This document shows positions 25,722-39,325 of a stretch of 64,000 bases of DNA, piece by piece. Position 1 is the first letter of the stretch; each line of letters opens with the position of its first letter. The position numbers and the translations under genes are program-made. Under the pieces are notes generated by a model. The model was not told the DNA's origin. It searched no databases and worked only from the letters and a program-made list of their open reading frames with translations. Source of the stretch: Mercurialis annua (lineage: Eukaryota; Streptophyta; Magnoliopsida; Malpighiales; Euphorbiaceae); NCBI RefSeq assembly GCF_937616625.2, contig NC_065570.1:20360046-20424045 (forward strand). The letters run 5' to 3'.

Positions 25722-28288
25722 ATGTTTTACCTTTTTAGCGATTTAAGCCAAACATTTACAAACGCTACGAAACAAATCCAAACGTTTACCCTTTTTAGCG
25801 ATTTAAGCCAAACGTTTAGAAAGGCTACGAAACAAATCCAAATGTTTCACGTTTTTAGCAATTTAAGCCAAACGTTTACAAACATTACGAAAACAAATCC
25901 AAGCGTTTCACCTTTTTAGCAGTTTAAGCCAAACGTTTCCAAAGGTTACGAAACAAAGCCAAGCGTTTCACCTTTTTAGCAATTTAAGCGAAAGGTTTAC
26001 AAATGTTACGAAACAAATCCAAACTTTTCACATTTTTAGCGATTTAAGCCAAACGTTTACAAACGTTACGAAACAAATCCAAACCTTTCACCTTTTAGCG
26101 ATTTAAGCCAAACGTTTATAAACGTTATAAAACAAATCCAAACGTTTCACCTTTTTAGCAATTTAAGCCAAACGTTTACAAACGTTCTGAAACAAATCCA
26201 GCTTTTTCCATTTTTAGGAATTTAAGACAAACGTTTACAAACGTTACAAAAAAATCCAAGCGTTTCACCTTTTTAGCAATTTAAGCCAAAAGTTTGCAAA
26301 CGCTACGAAACAAATCCAAATGTTTCACCTTTTTAGCGATTTAAGCCGAACGTTTACAAACATTACGAAACAAAACCAAACATTTCACCTTGTTAGCAAT
26401 TTAAGCCAAACGTTTACAAACGTTACGAAACAAATCCAAACGTTTCCCCTTTTTAGCGATTTAAGGCAAACGTTTAAAACGTTACGAAACAATTCCAAAC
26501 GTTTCCCCTTTTTAGCGATTTATGCCAAATGTTTATAAACATTACGAAACAAATCCAAACATTTCACCTTTTTAGCGATTGAATCCAAACGTTTCACATT
26601 TTTGGCAATTTAAGTTAAACGTTACGAAACAAAAACCAAGCGTTTCACCTTTTTAGAAATTTAAGCCAAACGTTTACAAATGTAACGAAACAAATCCAAG
26701 TGTTTCACCTTTTTAGCGATTTAAGCCAAACGTTTACAAACGATACGAAACAAATCCAAACGTTTCACCTTTTTAGCTATTTAAGCCAAACGTTTACAAA
26801 AGTTACGAAACAAATCCAAACGTTTCACCTGTTTAGCGATTTAAGCCAAACATTTACAAACGTTAAGAAACAAATCCAAACATTTCACATTTTTAGCAGT
26901 TTAAGCCAAACGTTTACAAACGTATGAAACAAATCCAAACGTTTCCCCTTTTTAACGATTTAAGCCAAACGTTTACAAAGGTTACGAAACAAATTCAAAT
27001 TTTTTACTATTAGGAATTTAAGCCAAACGTTACGAAACAAATCCAAGCATTTTACCTTTTTAGCTATTTAAGCAAAACGTTTACAAACGTTACGAAACAT
27101 ATCCAAGCGTTTGACCTTTTTAGCAATTTAAGCCAAACGTTTACAAACGCTACAAAACAAATCCAAATGTTTTACCTTTTTAGCGATTTAAGATAAACAT
27201 TTACAAACGCTACGAAACAAATTCAAACGTTTCACCTTTTTAGCGATTTAAGCCAAACGTTTATAAAGGCTACGAAACAAATCCAAATGTTTCACGTTTT
27301 TAGCAATTTAAGCCAAACGTCTACAAACATTACGAAAACAAATCCAAGCGTTTCACCTTTTTAGCAGTATAAGCCAAACGTTTCTAAAGGTTACGAAACA
27401 AAGCCAAATGTTTCACCTTTTTAGCGATTTAAGCCGAACGTTTACAAACATTACGAAACAAAACCAAACATTTCACCTTGTTAGCAATTTAAGCCAAACG
27501 TTTACAAACGTTACGAAACAAATCCAAACGTTTCCCCTTTTTAGCGATTTAAGGCAAACGTTTAAAACGTTACGAAACAATTCCAAACGTTTCACCTTTT
27601 TAGCGATTTATGCCAAACGTTTATAAACATTACAAAAGAAATCCAAACATTTCACCTTTTTAGCGATTGAATCCAAACGTTTCACATTTTTGGCAATTTA
27701 AGCTAAACGTTACGAAACAAAAATCAAGTGTTTCACCTTTTTAGCAATTTAAGCTAAACATTTTTAGCGATTTAAGTCAAACGTTTACAAAAGTTACGAA
27801 ACAAATCCAAACGTTTCTCCTTTTTAGCGATTTAAGCCAAACATTTACAAACGTTACGAAAGAAATCAAAACGTTTCCCCTTTTTAGCGATCTAAGCCAA
27901 ACGTTTACAAACATTACGAAAGAAATCCAAATTTTTCACCTTTTTAGCGATTTAAGCCAAACGTTTACAAACGTTAAGAAATAAATCCAAACATTTCACA
28001 TTTTTAGCAGTTTAGGCCAAACGTTTACAAACGTACGAAACAAATCCAAACGTTTCACCTTTTTAACGATTTAAGCCAAACGTTTACAAAGGTTACGAAA
28101 ACAAATTCAATTTTTTTACTATTAGGAATTTAAGCAAAACGTTCACAAACGTTACAAAAAAAATCCAAGCATTTTACCTTTTTAGCAATTTAAGCCAAAC
28201 ATTTACAAACGATACGAAACAAATCCAAGCGTTTCACCTTTTTAGCAATTTAAGCCAAACGTTTACAAATGCTACAAAACAAATCCAA
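25722..28288 (+). repeat. Higher-order repeat unit (2,567 bp)
   Basis: About 42.8 monomers in fixed order. Two truncated-monomer markers (TTTTTTACTATTAGG) fall at ~26995 and ~28105. Across consecutive units the spacing between markers alternates ~1,110 and ~1,457 bp, so each unit is itself a two-part repeat. The length is not a multiple of 60 because truncated monomers are carried along. Confidence 0.85.
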
Positions 28289-30854
28289 ATGTTTTACCTT
28301 TTTAGCGATTTAAGCCAAACATTTACAAACGCTACGAAACAAATCCAAACGTTTACCCTTTTTAGCGATTTAAGCCAAACGTTTAGAAAGGCTACGAAAC
28401 AAATCCAAATGTTTCACGTTTTTAGCAATTTAAGCCAAACGTTTACAAACATTACGAAAACAAATCCAAGCGTTTCACCTTTTTAGCAGTTTAAGCCAAA
28501 CGTTTCCAAAGGTTACGAAACAAAGCCAAGCGTTTCCCCTTTTTAGCAATTTAAGCGAAAGGTTTACAAATGTTACGAAACAAATCCAAACTTTTCACAT
28601 TTTTAGCGATTGAAGCCAAACGTTTACAAACGTTACGAAACAAATCCAAACCTTTCACCTTTTAGCGATTTAAGCCAAACGTTTATAAACGTTATAAAAC
28701 AAATCCAAACGTTTCACCTTTTTAGCAATTTAAGCCAAACGTTTACAAATGTTCTGAAACAAATCCAGCGTTTCCCATTTTTAGGAATTTAAGACAAACG
28801 TTTACAAACGTTACAAAAAAATCCAAGCGTTTCACCTTTTTAGCAATTTAAGCCAAAAGTTTACAAACGCTACGAAACAAATCCAAATGTTTCACCTTTT
28901 TAGCGATTTAAGCCGAACGTTTACAAACATTACGAAACAAAACCAAACATTTCACCTTGTTAGCAATTTAAGCCAAACGTTTACAAACGTTACGAAACAA
29001 ATCCAAACGTTTCCCCTTTTTAGCGATTTAAGGCAAACGTTTAAAACGTTACGAAACAATTCCAAACGTTTCCCCTTTTTAGCGATTTATGCCAAACGTT
29101 TATAAACATTACGAAACAAATCCAAACATTTCACCTTTTTAGCGATTGAATCCAAACGTTTCACATTTTTGGCAATTTAAGTTAAACGTTACGAAACAAA
29201 AACCAAGCGTTTCACCTTTTTAGAAATTTAAGCCAAACGTTTACAAATGTAACGAAACAAATCCAAGTGTTTCACCTTTTTAGCGATTTAAGCCAAACGT
29301 TTACAAACGATACGAAACAAATCCAAACGTTTCACCTTTTTAGCTATTTAAGCCAAACGTTTACAAAAGTTACGAAACAAATCCAAACGTTTCACCTGTT
29401 TAGCGATTTAAGCCAAACATTTACAAACGTTTAGAAACAAATCCAAACATTTCACATTTATAGCAGTTTAAGCCAAACGTTTACAAACGTATGAAACAAA
29501 TCCAAACGTTTCCCCTTATTAACGATTTAAGACAAACGTTTACAAAGGTTACGAAACAAATTCAAATTTTTTACTATTAGGAATTTAAGCCAAACGTTAC
29601 GAAACAAATCCAAGCATTTTACCTTTTTAGCTATTTAAGCAAAACGTTTACAAACGTTACGAAACATATCCAAGCGTTTGACCTTTTTAGCAATTTAAGC
29701 CAGACGTTTACAAACGCTACAAAACAAATCCAAATGTTTTACCTTTTTAGCGATTTAAGATAAACATTTACAAACGTTACGAAACAAATTCAAACGTTTC
29801 ACCTTTTTAGCGATTTAAGCCAAACGTTTATAAAGGCTACGAAACAAATCCAAATGTTTCACGTTTTTAGCAATTTAAGCCAAACGTCTACAAACATTAC
29901 GAAAACAAATCCAAGCGTTTCACCTTTTTAGCAGTATAAGCCAAACGTTTCAAAAGGTTACGAAACAAAGCCAAATGTTTCACCTTTTTAGCGATTTAAG
30001 CCGAACGTTTACAAACATTACGAAACAAAACCAAACATTTCACCTTGTTAGCAATTTAAGCCAAACGTTTACAAACGTTACGAAACAAATCCAAACGTTT
30101 CCCCTTTTTAGCGATTTAAGGCAAACGTTTAAAACGTTACGAAACAATTCCAAACGTTTCACCTTTTTAGCGATTTATGCCAAACGTTTATAAACATTAC
30201 AAAAGAAATCCAAACATTTCACCTTTTTAGCGATTGAATCCAAACGTTTCACATTTTTGGCAATTTAAGCTAAACGTTACGAAACAAAAATCAAGTGTTT
30301 CACCTTTTTAGCAATTTAAGCTAAACATTTTTAGCGATTTAAGTCAAACGTTTACAAAAGTTACGAAACAAATCCAAACGTTTCTCCTTTCTAGCGATTT
30401 AAGCCAAACATTTACAAACGTTACGAAAGAATCTAAACGTTTCCCCTTTTTAGCGATCTAAGCCAAACGTTTACAAACATTACGAAAGAAATCCAAATTT
30501 TTCACCTTTTTAGCGATTTAAGCCAAACGTTTACAAACGTTAAGAAACAAATCCAAACATTTCACATTTTTAGCAGTTTAGGCCAAACGTTTACAAACGT
30601 ACGAAACAAATCCAAACGTTTCACCTTTTTAACGATTTAAGCCAAACGTTTACAAAGGTTACGAAAACAAATTCAATTTTTTTACTATTAGGAATTTAAG
30701 CAAAACGTTCACAAACGTTACAAAAAAAATCCAAGCATTTTACCTTTTTAGCAATTTAAGCCAAACATTTACAAACGTTACGAAACAAATCCAAGCGTTT
30801 CACCTTTTTAGCAATTTAAGCCAAACGTTTACAAATGCTACAAAACAAATCCAA
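28289..30854 (+). repeat. Higher-order repeat unit (2,566 bp)
   Basis: Same monomer order as the preceding unit. The first 198 bases translate identically to those of the units at 25722, 30855 and 33421. By-eye comparison shows only scattered differences, so homogenisation is recent. Confidence 0.85.
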
Positions 30855-33420
30855 ATGTTTTACCTTTTTAGCGATTTAAGCCAAACATTTACAAACGCTA
30901 CGAAACAAATCCAAACGTTTACCCTTTTTAGCGATTTAAGCCAAACGTTTAGAAAGGCTACGAAACAAATCCAAATGTTTCACGTTTTTAGCAATTTAAG
31001 CCAAACGTTTACAAACATTACGAAAACAAATCCAAGCGTTTCACCTTTTTAGCAGTTTATGCCAAACGTTTCCAAAGGTTACGAAACAAAGCCAAGCGTT
31101 TCCCCTTTTTAGCAATTTAAGCGAAAGGTTTACAAATGTTACGAAACAAATCCAAACTTTTCACATTTTTAGCGATTTAAGCCAAACGTTTACAAACGTT
31201 ACGAAACAAATCCAAACCTTTCACCTTTTAGCGATTTAAGCCAAACGTTTATAAACGTTATAAAACAAATCCAAACGTTTCACCTTTTTAGCAATTTAAG
31301 CCAAACGTTTACAAACGTTCTGAAACAAATCCAGCTTTTTCCATTTTTAGGAATTTAAGACAAACGTTTACAAACATTACAAAAAAATCCAAGCGTTTCA
31401 CCTTTTTAGCAATTTAAGCCAAAAGTTTACAAACGCTACGAAACAAATCCAAATGTTTCACCTTTTTAGCGATTTAAGCCGAACGTTTACAAACATTACG
31501 AAACAAAACCAAACATTTCACCTTGTTAGCAATTTAAGCCAAACGTTTACAAACGTTACGAAACAAATCCAAACTTTTCCCCTTTTTAGCGATTTAAGGC
31601 AAACGTTTTAAACGTTACGAAACAATTCCAAACGTTTCCCCTTTTTAGCGATTTATGCTAAACGTTTATAAACATTACGAAACAAATCCAAACATTTCAC
31701 CTTTTTAGCGATTGAATCCAAACGTTTCACATTTTTGGCAATTTAAGTTAAACGTTACGAAACAAAAACCAAGTGTTTCACCTTTTTAGAAATTTAAGCC
31801 AAACGTTTACAAATATAACGAAACAAATCCAAGTGTTTCACCTTTTTAGCGATTTAAGCCAAACGTTTACAAACGATACGAAACAAATCCAAACGTTTCA
31901 CCTTTTTAGCTATTTAAGCCAAACGTTTACAAAAGTTACGAAACAAATCCAAACGTTTCACCTGTTTAGCGATTTAAGCCAAACATTTACAAACGTTTAG
32001 AAACAAATCCAAACATTTCACATTTTTAGCAGTTTAAGCCAAACGTTTACAAACGTATGAAACAAATCCAAACGTTTCCCCTTATTAACGATTTAAGACA
32101 AACGTTTACAAAGGTTACGAAACAAATTCAAATTTTTTACTATTAGGAATTTAAGCCAAACGTTACGAAACAAATCCAAGCATTTTACCTTTTTAGCTAT
32201 TTAAGCAAAACGTTTACAAACGTTACGAAACATATCCAAGCGTTTGACCTTTTTAGCAATTTAAGCCAAACGTTTACAAACGCTACAAAACAAATCCAAA
32301 TGTTTTACCTTTTTAGCGATTTAAGCCAAACATTTACAAACGCTACGAAACAAATTCAAACGTTTCACCTTTTTAGCGATTTAAGCCAAACGTTTATAAA
32401 GGCTACGAAACAAATCCAAATGTTTCACGTTTTTAGCAATTTAAGCCAAACGTCTACAAACATTACGAAAACAAATCCAAGCGTTTCACCTTTTTAGCAG
32501 TATAAGCCAAACGTTTCTAAAGGTTACGAAACAAAGCCAAATGTTTCACCTTTTTAGCGATTTAAGCCGAACGTTTACAAACATTACGAAACAAAACCAA
32601 ACATTTCACCTTGTTAGCAATTTAAGCCAAACGTTTACAAACGTTACGAAACAAATCCAAACGTTTCCCCTTTTTAGCGATTTAAGGCAAACGTTTAAAA
32701 CGTTACGAAACAATTCCAAACGTTTCACCTTTTTAGCGATTTATGCCAAACGTTTATAAACATTACAAAAGAAATCCAAACATTTCACCTTTTTAGCGAT
32801 TGAATCCAAACGTTTCACATTTTTGGCAATTTAAGCTAAACGTTACGAAACAAAAATCAAGCGTTTCACCTTTTTAGCAATTTAAGCTAAACATTTTTAG
32901 CGATTTAAGTCAAACGTTTACAAAAGTTACGAAACAAATCCAAACGTTTCTCCTTTCTAGCGATTTAAGCCAAACATTTACAAACGTTACGAAAGAATCT
33001 AAACGTTTCCCCTTTTTAGCGATCTAAGCCAAACGTTTACAAACATTACGAAAGAAATCCAAATTTTTCACCTTTTTAGCGATTTAAGCCAAACGTTTAC
33101 AAACGTTAAGAAACAAATCCAAACATTTCACATTTTTAGCAGTTTAGGCCAAACGTTTACAAACGTACGAAACAAATCCAAACGTTTCACCTTTTTAACG
33201 ATTTAAGCCAAACGTTTACAAAGGTTACGAAAACAAATTCAATTTTTTTACTATTAGGAATTTAAGCAAAACGTTCACAAACGTTACAAAAAAAATCCAA
33301 GCATTTTACCTTTTTAGCAATTTAAGCCAAACATTTACAAACGTTACGAAACAAATCCAAGCGTTTCACCTTTTTAGCAATTTAAGCCAAACGTTTACAA
33401 ATGCTACAAAACAAATCCAA
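30855..33420 (+). repeat. Higher-order repeat unit (2,566 bp)
   Basis: Same monomer order, with truncated-monomer markers at ~32128 and ~33237. Differences from neighbouring units are scattered single bases. Confidence 0.85.
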
Positions 33421-35928
33421 ATGTTTTACCTTTTTAGCGATTTAAGCCAAACATTTACAAACGCTACGAAACAAATCCAAACGTTTACCCTTTTTAGCGA
33501 TTTAAGCCAAACGTTTAGAAAGGCTACGAAACAAATCCAAATGTTTCACGTTTTTAGCAATTTAAGCCAAACGTTTACAAACATTACGAAAACAAATCCA
33601 AGCGTTTCACCTTTTTAGCAGTTTAAGCCAAACGTTTCCAAAGGTTACGAAACAAAGCCAAGCGTTTCACCTTTTTAGCAATTTAAGCGAAAGGTTTACA
33701 AATGTTACGAAACAAATCCAAACTTTTCACATTTTTAGCGATTGAAGCCAAACGTTTACAAACGTTACGAAACAAATCCAAACCTTTCACCTTTTAGCGA
33801 TTTAAGCCAAACGTTTATAAACGTTATAAAACAAATCCAAACGTTTCACCTTTTTAGCAATTTAAGCCAAACGTTTACAAATGTTCTGAAACAAATCCAG
33901 CTTTTTCCATTTTTAGGAATTTAAGACAAACGTTTACAAACGTTACAAAAAAATCCAAGCGTTTCACCTTTTTAGCAATTTAAGCCAAAAGTTTACAAAC
34001 GCTACGAAACAAATCCAAATGTTTCACCTTTTTAGCGATTTAAGCCGAACGTTTACAAACATTACGAAACAAAACCAAACATTTCACCTTGTTAGCAATT
34101 TAAGCCAAACGTTTACAAACGTTACGAAACAAATCCAAACGTTTCCCCTTTTTAGCGATTTAAGGCAAACGTTTAAAACGTTACGAAACAATTCCAAACG
34201 TTTCCCCTTTTTAGCGATTTATGCTAAACGTTTATAAACATTACGAAACAAATCCAAACATTTCACCTTTTTAGCGATTGAATCCAAACGTTTCACATTT
34301 TTGGCAATTTAAGTTAAACGTTACGAAACAAAAACCAAGTGTTTCACCTTTTTAGAAATTTAAGCCAAACGTTTACAAATGTAACGAAACAAATCCAAGT
34401 GTTTCACCTTTTTAGCGATTTAAGCCAAATGTTTACAAACGATACGAAACAAATCCAAACGTTTCACCTTTTTAGCTATTTAAGCCAAACGTTTACAAAA
34501 GTTACGAAACAAATCCAAACGTTTCACCTGTTTAGCGATTTAAGCCAAACATTTACAAACGTTAAGAAACAAATCCAAACATTTCACATTTTTAGCAGTT
34601 TAAGCCAAACGTTTACAAACGTATCAAACAAATCCAAACGTTTCCCCTTTTTAACGATTTAAGCCAAACGTTACGAAACAAATCCAAGCATTTTACCTTT
34701 TTAGCTATTTACGCAAAACGTTTACAAACGTTACGAAACATATCCAAGCGTTTGACCTTTTTAGCAATTTAAGCCAGACGTTTACAAACGCTACAAAACA
34801 AATCCAAATGTTTTACCTTTTTAGCGATTTAAGATAAACATTTACAAACGCTACGAAACAAATTCAAACGTTTCACCTTTTTAGCGATTTAAGCCAAACG
34901 TTTATAAAGGCTACGAAACAAATCCAAATGTTTCACGTTTTTAGCAATTTAAGCCAAACGTCTACAAACATTACGAAAACAAATCCAAGTGTTTCACCTT
35001 TTTAGCAGTATAAGCCAAACGTTTCTAAAGGTTACGAAACAAAGCCAAATGTTTCACCTTTTTAGCGATTTAAGCCGAACGTTTACAAACATTACGAAAC
35101 AAAACCAAACATTTCACCTTGTTAGCAATTTAAGCCAAACGTTTACAAACGTTACCAAACAAATCCAAACGTTTCCCCTTTTTAGCGATTTAAGGCAAAC
35201 GTTTAAAACGTTACGAAACAATTCCAAACGTTTCACCTTTTTAGCGATTTATGCCAAACGTTTATAAACATTACGAAAGAAATCCAAACATTTCACCTTT
35301 TTAGCGATTGAATCCAAACGTTTCACATTTTTGGCAATTTAAGCTAAACGTTACGAAACAAAAATCAAGTGTTTCACTTTTTTAGCAATTTAAGCTAAAC
35401 ATTTTTAGCGATTTAAGCCAAACGTTTACAAAAGTTACGAAACAAATCCAAACGTTTCTCCTTTTTAGCAATTTAAGCCAAACATTTACAAACGTTAAGA
35501 AAGAATCTAAACGTTTCCCCTTTTTAGCGATCTAAGCCAAACGTTTACAAACATTACGAAAGAAATCCAAATTTTTCACCTTTTTAGCGATTTAAGCCAA
35601 ACGTTTACAAACGTTAAGAAACAAATCCAAACATTTCACATTTTTAGCAGTTTAGGCCAAACGTTTACAAACGTATGAAACAAATCCAAACGTTTCACCT
35701 TTTTAACGATTTAAGCCAAACGTTTACAAAGGTTACAAAAACAAATTAAAATTTTTTACTATTAGGAATTTAAGCAAAACGTTCACAAACGTTACGAAAA
35801 AAATCCAAGCATTTTACCTTTTTAGCAATTTAAGCCAAACATTTACAAACGTTACGAAACAAATCCAAGCGTTTGACCTTTTTAGCAATTTAAGCCAAAC
35901 GTTTACAAACGCTACAAAACAAATCCAA
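33421..35928 (+). repeat. Higher-order repeat unit with deletion (2,508 bp)
   Basis: Same order as the preceding units, but shorter by about 58 bp. Near 34660 the truncated TTTTTTACTATTAGG monomer present in other units is missing, and the join is at repeated AAGCCAAACGTT. This looks like unequal crossover or slippage between short identical stretches. Confidence 0.82.
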
Positions 35929-36563
35929 ATGTTTTACCTTTTTAGCGATTTAAGCCAAACATTTACAAACGCTACGAAACAAATCCAAACGTTTCCCCTT
36001 TTTAGCGATTTAAGCCAAACGTTTAGAAAGGCTACGAAACAAATCCAAATGTTTCACGTTTTTAGCAATTTAAGCCAAACGTTTACAAACATTACGAAAA
36101 CAAATCCAAGCGTTTCACCTTTTTAGCAGTTTAAGCCAAACGTTTCCAAAGGTTACGAAACAAAGCCAAGCGTTTCACCTTTTTAGCAATTTAAGCGAAA
36201 GGTTTACAAATGTTACGAAACAAATCCAAACTTTTCACATTTTTAGCGATTTAAGCCAAACGTTTACAAACGTTACGAAACAAATCCAAACCTTTCACCT
36301 TTTAGCGATTTAAGCCAAACGTTTATAAACGTTATAAAACAAATCCAAACGTTTCACCTTTTTAGCGATTTAAGCCAAACGTTTACAAACGTTACTAAAC
36401 AAATCCAAGCGATTCACCTTTTTAGCTATTTAAGCCAAACGTTTACAAACGTTCTGAAACAAATCAAGCGTTTCCCATTTTTAGGAATTTAAGCCAAACG
36501 TTACAAAAAAATCCAAGTGTTTCACCTTTTTAGCAATTTATGCCAAAAGTTTACAAACACTAC

Positions 36564-37151
36564 TGATGGAGTCTGCCTTCTGAGCCGGTGAGTAAGACCT
36601 GCAAAACAGGGTAGAAGCTAACCGGACGGTGGTTGTTCGATTAACTCTCCGATGCTAAAGTCAGTTTAGAGCTTTGAGCAGCGTTATGTGTATATGAATG
36701 TAATTGTGATTCTAGGCATACCTCGTGCTCCTTTTATAGTAGTCGAATATACCTTGTAGAGTCATAATAGGTAAGTGAATCCTACTTTGTAGGGATTCGG
36801 CAATATAGTAGGGATTCTCCTGATTTGTCGAGATCTACCTTAATCTGATAAGAGTCCTATTTAGGAACGTCTTCCTAAATAGTCTTATCTTCCTAAGGTA
36901 GAGATTATCCTTCCATATTCGGTGTTTGTGTCCTGAATAGGAGAGTACTTCCATTCTTGGCGGTCTACCCGAATCCCGGACTTAACGCGCTTTAGGCGGA
37001 TCCTCTGGGATTTGGGCTTTGTTGGCGTACTACCGAATCTCAGGGGATTCGGTATCTCCTTCAGGCCATCGTGGGGAGTCCGGTATCATCCGAGAGTGGA
37101 TCTCCTGTGACTCGGCTCCATTCTATTTACTGTAGGATTCGGTATCCATCA
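36564..37151 (-). mobile_element. Solo LTR, 588 bp, TGATGGA family
   Basis: The sequence begins TGATGGA and ends TCCATCA, a 7-bp terminal inverted repeat. It is flanked by a perfect 5-bp duplication ACTAC (36559-36563 and 37152-37156) of satellite sequence. No PBS or internal DNA is attached, so this is a solo LTR left by LTR-LTR recombination. It is related but diverged from the LTR at 48924-49506 and lies in the same orientation. A TATAAAAG-type box on the minus strand (36731-36740) supports minus orientation. Confidence 0.93.
36731..36740 (-). promoter_or_regulatory. Putative LTR TATA box
   Basis: ACTATAAAAG on the minus strand, followed by GAGC and then GAGG. The counterpart in the related LTR is at 49088-49099, so the box is conserved between diverged copies. 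Confidence 0.6.
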
Positions 37152-37760
37152 ACTACGAAACAAATCCAAATGTTTCACCTTTTTAGCGATTTAAGCCGAA
37201 CGTTTACAAACATTACGAAACAAAACCAAATATTTCACCTTTTTAGCAATTTAAGCCAAACGTTTACAAACGTTACGAAACAAATCCAAACGTTTCCCCT
37301 TTTTAGCGATTTAAGGCAAACGTTTAAAACGTTATGAAACAAATCCAAACGTTTCCCCTCAATAGCGATTTATGCCAAACGTTTATAAACATTACGAAAC
37401 GAAAACCAAGCGTTTCACCTTTTTAGCAATTTAAGCCAACCGTTTACAAATGTAACGAAACAAATCCAAGTGTTTCACCTTTTTAGCGATTTAAGCCAAA
37501 CGTTTACAAATGATACGAAACAAATCCAAATGTTTCACCTTTTCAGCTATTTAAGCCAAACGTTTACAAACATACGAAACAAATCCAAACGTTTCCCCTT
37601 TTTAGCGATTTAAGCCAAACATTTACAAACGTTACGAAAGAAATCCAAACGTTTCCCCTTCTAAGCGATTTAAGCAAAACGTTTACAAACATTACGAAAG
37701 AAATCCAAATTTTTCACATTTTTAGCGATTTAAGCCAAACGTTTACAATCATTACGAAAC
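37152..37760 (+). repeat. Satellite segment between two insertions
   Basis: About ten 60-bp monomers continue the array between the 588-bp solo LTR and the large solo LTR. It includes monomers lost or shortened near 37370-37400. Phase is continuous with the main segment once the insertion and its duplication are removed. Confidence 0.95.
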
Positions 37761-37888
37761 TGTAATATCCCGTAAAATTTAATTTTATTTTTCGATAATT
37801 TCCGACGTCTTTCCAGTTGTTTTGAAGTAAATTTGGAGTGAGTGGTTTGGTTTGTGGTTCAAATAAAAGGGTTTAACCACACCCTTAT

Positions 37889-38037
37889 AATCAGGTCTCA
37901 AAAGAGACCTGATTGTTGGACAAATCTCGTACGAGACACAAGGTCTTGAAAGAGACTTTAATGAAAATGCCTGGTCTCGTACGAGACTAGGAATTTCGAA
38001 CGAGACCCAGCCTTAAATGGTTGCGTCTCGTTCGAGA
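37889..38037 (+). repeat. Palindrome cluster in the large solo LTR
   Basis: Several inverted repeats share a GTCTCGT/ACGAGAC core. 37889-37914 has 11-bp arms (AATCAGGTCTC and complement) around AAAA. 37925-37936 is TCTCGTACGAGA. 37974-37987 is GTCTCGTACGAGAC. Degenerate copies lie near 37994-38005 and 38025-38037. The sequence differs from the palindromes at 200-254 and 55631-55759, but the design is the same. Confidence 0.85.
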
Positions 38038-39325
38038 AAGCCATCAGCTCATTGAGCTTGTCATCCGCCTACTTTCAAACCTATTTTTAACCTAGATTCT
38101 TTTGGTATTTAAAAACGCTTTCTAAACAAAAGATATTCACCACACTTCAATCTAAACCTAGCCGTCATTCCCTCGCGTATCTACGTTTCCCTATCTCGTT
38201 TTCGCAAAACGGTACGTAATCGACCTCGTTTCAATCGCCTTACGGTTTATCGTTTTGAGTTTGTTTTTCACTGTTCTTGGATTGGTATGTTACTGCCGAT
38301 TTCTATATGGTTCTTGGTTATGTTTTATGTGTTTTAAAGGATCTTAAACCATGATTTCCTTCATTGTTAATGGATTAAACTTTGCTTAAGCTTGAGTTGT
38401 TCCATTCGATGTCGTATGGTTCTTTGTTACCTTACCTCTGTTTTCTGCCGTTGCTTTAAATTGAAGTTCTTGATGATGTAGTTGGATATTAGGGCCTTGA
38501 TTCAATGTTTATTGTATGAGGGCCATGGTACGTACCGTGGCTAATGTTTCACGATTGATTCAGTTGAGAAGTTACCCCGTAATGTGCTGAATTGAAATTG
38601 CAGTAGAATGTTGGATTTGGTTTTGATAATCTGTTAATCAAATCATAATGAATGGTTAAATAGCAAATATAGTCACCACTCCTTTTTCCTTAATCTTGAT
38701 AAATCCTTTAAGTTATTTCCATTTTGTTTCGATAATAACTTTGATTTTAAATAGACAATTGGTATACGTTAAATTTCTATAACTTAAAGTAATATAATTA
38801 CTCGGGTAATTATATGTAATTTTAATTGTAAAGTCAATTTGGCTAAATTGCGGTTTAACCCCTAAAGTTTCTAAAAGACTTATTCAAGTTAAGTTTTATC
38901 TATTGGATAACTTTTGGATTTTTGATTGAATTATAAATTAGTATATTGAGAACAAGTAATTAAGTTGATTTCAAATATCTAATTGGCTAAAGTATAGTTT
39001 TGTCCATAATTGACTAAAGTACAATTTAGTCCCTAATTAGCTAAAGTACAGTTTAGTCCCTAAACTTTTATAAACTTAAAATGGTTAGATTTTTGGGTTG
39101 AAACTTGGGTTACTTGAAATTGAAGTTATTGAGTTCTGCTTTTAAATTGGATTATTATTTTATGGAATTATTTTATAAATATAAACTCGGGTTTATATTT
39201 GATAAACGTTTTGAGTCGGGTTAGACTTGGGTCACCCGAAAAGTGAGGTTAGCTTGGTAGTTATTGGTAACTCGGCTAACCCACTATTTGAAAATTTATT
39301 ATTATTTATAGATTATTAAATAATA

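Larger units (their letters stand above)
8728..36563 (+). repeat. 60-bp satellite array, main segment
   Basis: Tandem ~60-bp monomers fill 27.8 kb. Going round the monomer, decamers begin AAAC at positions 1, 11, 21 and 31, followed by a T-tract (positions ~43-47) and a GATTTAAGCC end. Positions 2-17 form the dyad AACGTTTACAAACGTT (7-bp arms, AC between). Variants mostly change CG to TG or CA within AAACGTT. Monomers near 10255-11150 keep exact 60-bp register. Elsewhere truncated monomers (about 45-58 bp) occur and mark higher-order repeats. Because 60 bp is 20 codons, frames reading like TFTNVTKQIQTFHLFSDLSQ stay open for several monomers. I regard these as non-genic. Confidence 0.97.

Noticed and set aside
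8728..36563. CRISPR-like regular repeats
   Set aside because: Repeats are contiguous 60-bp monomers without unique spacers, and the context is a plant genome.
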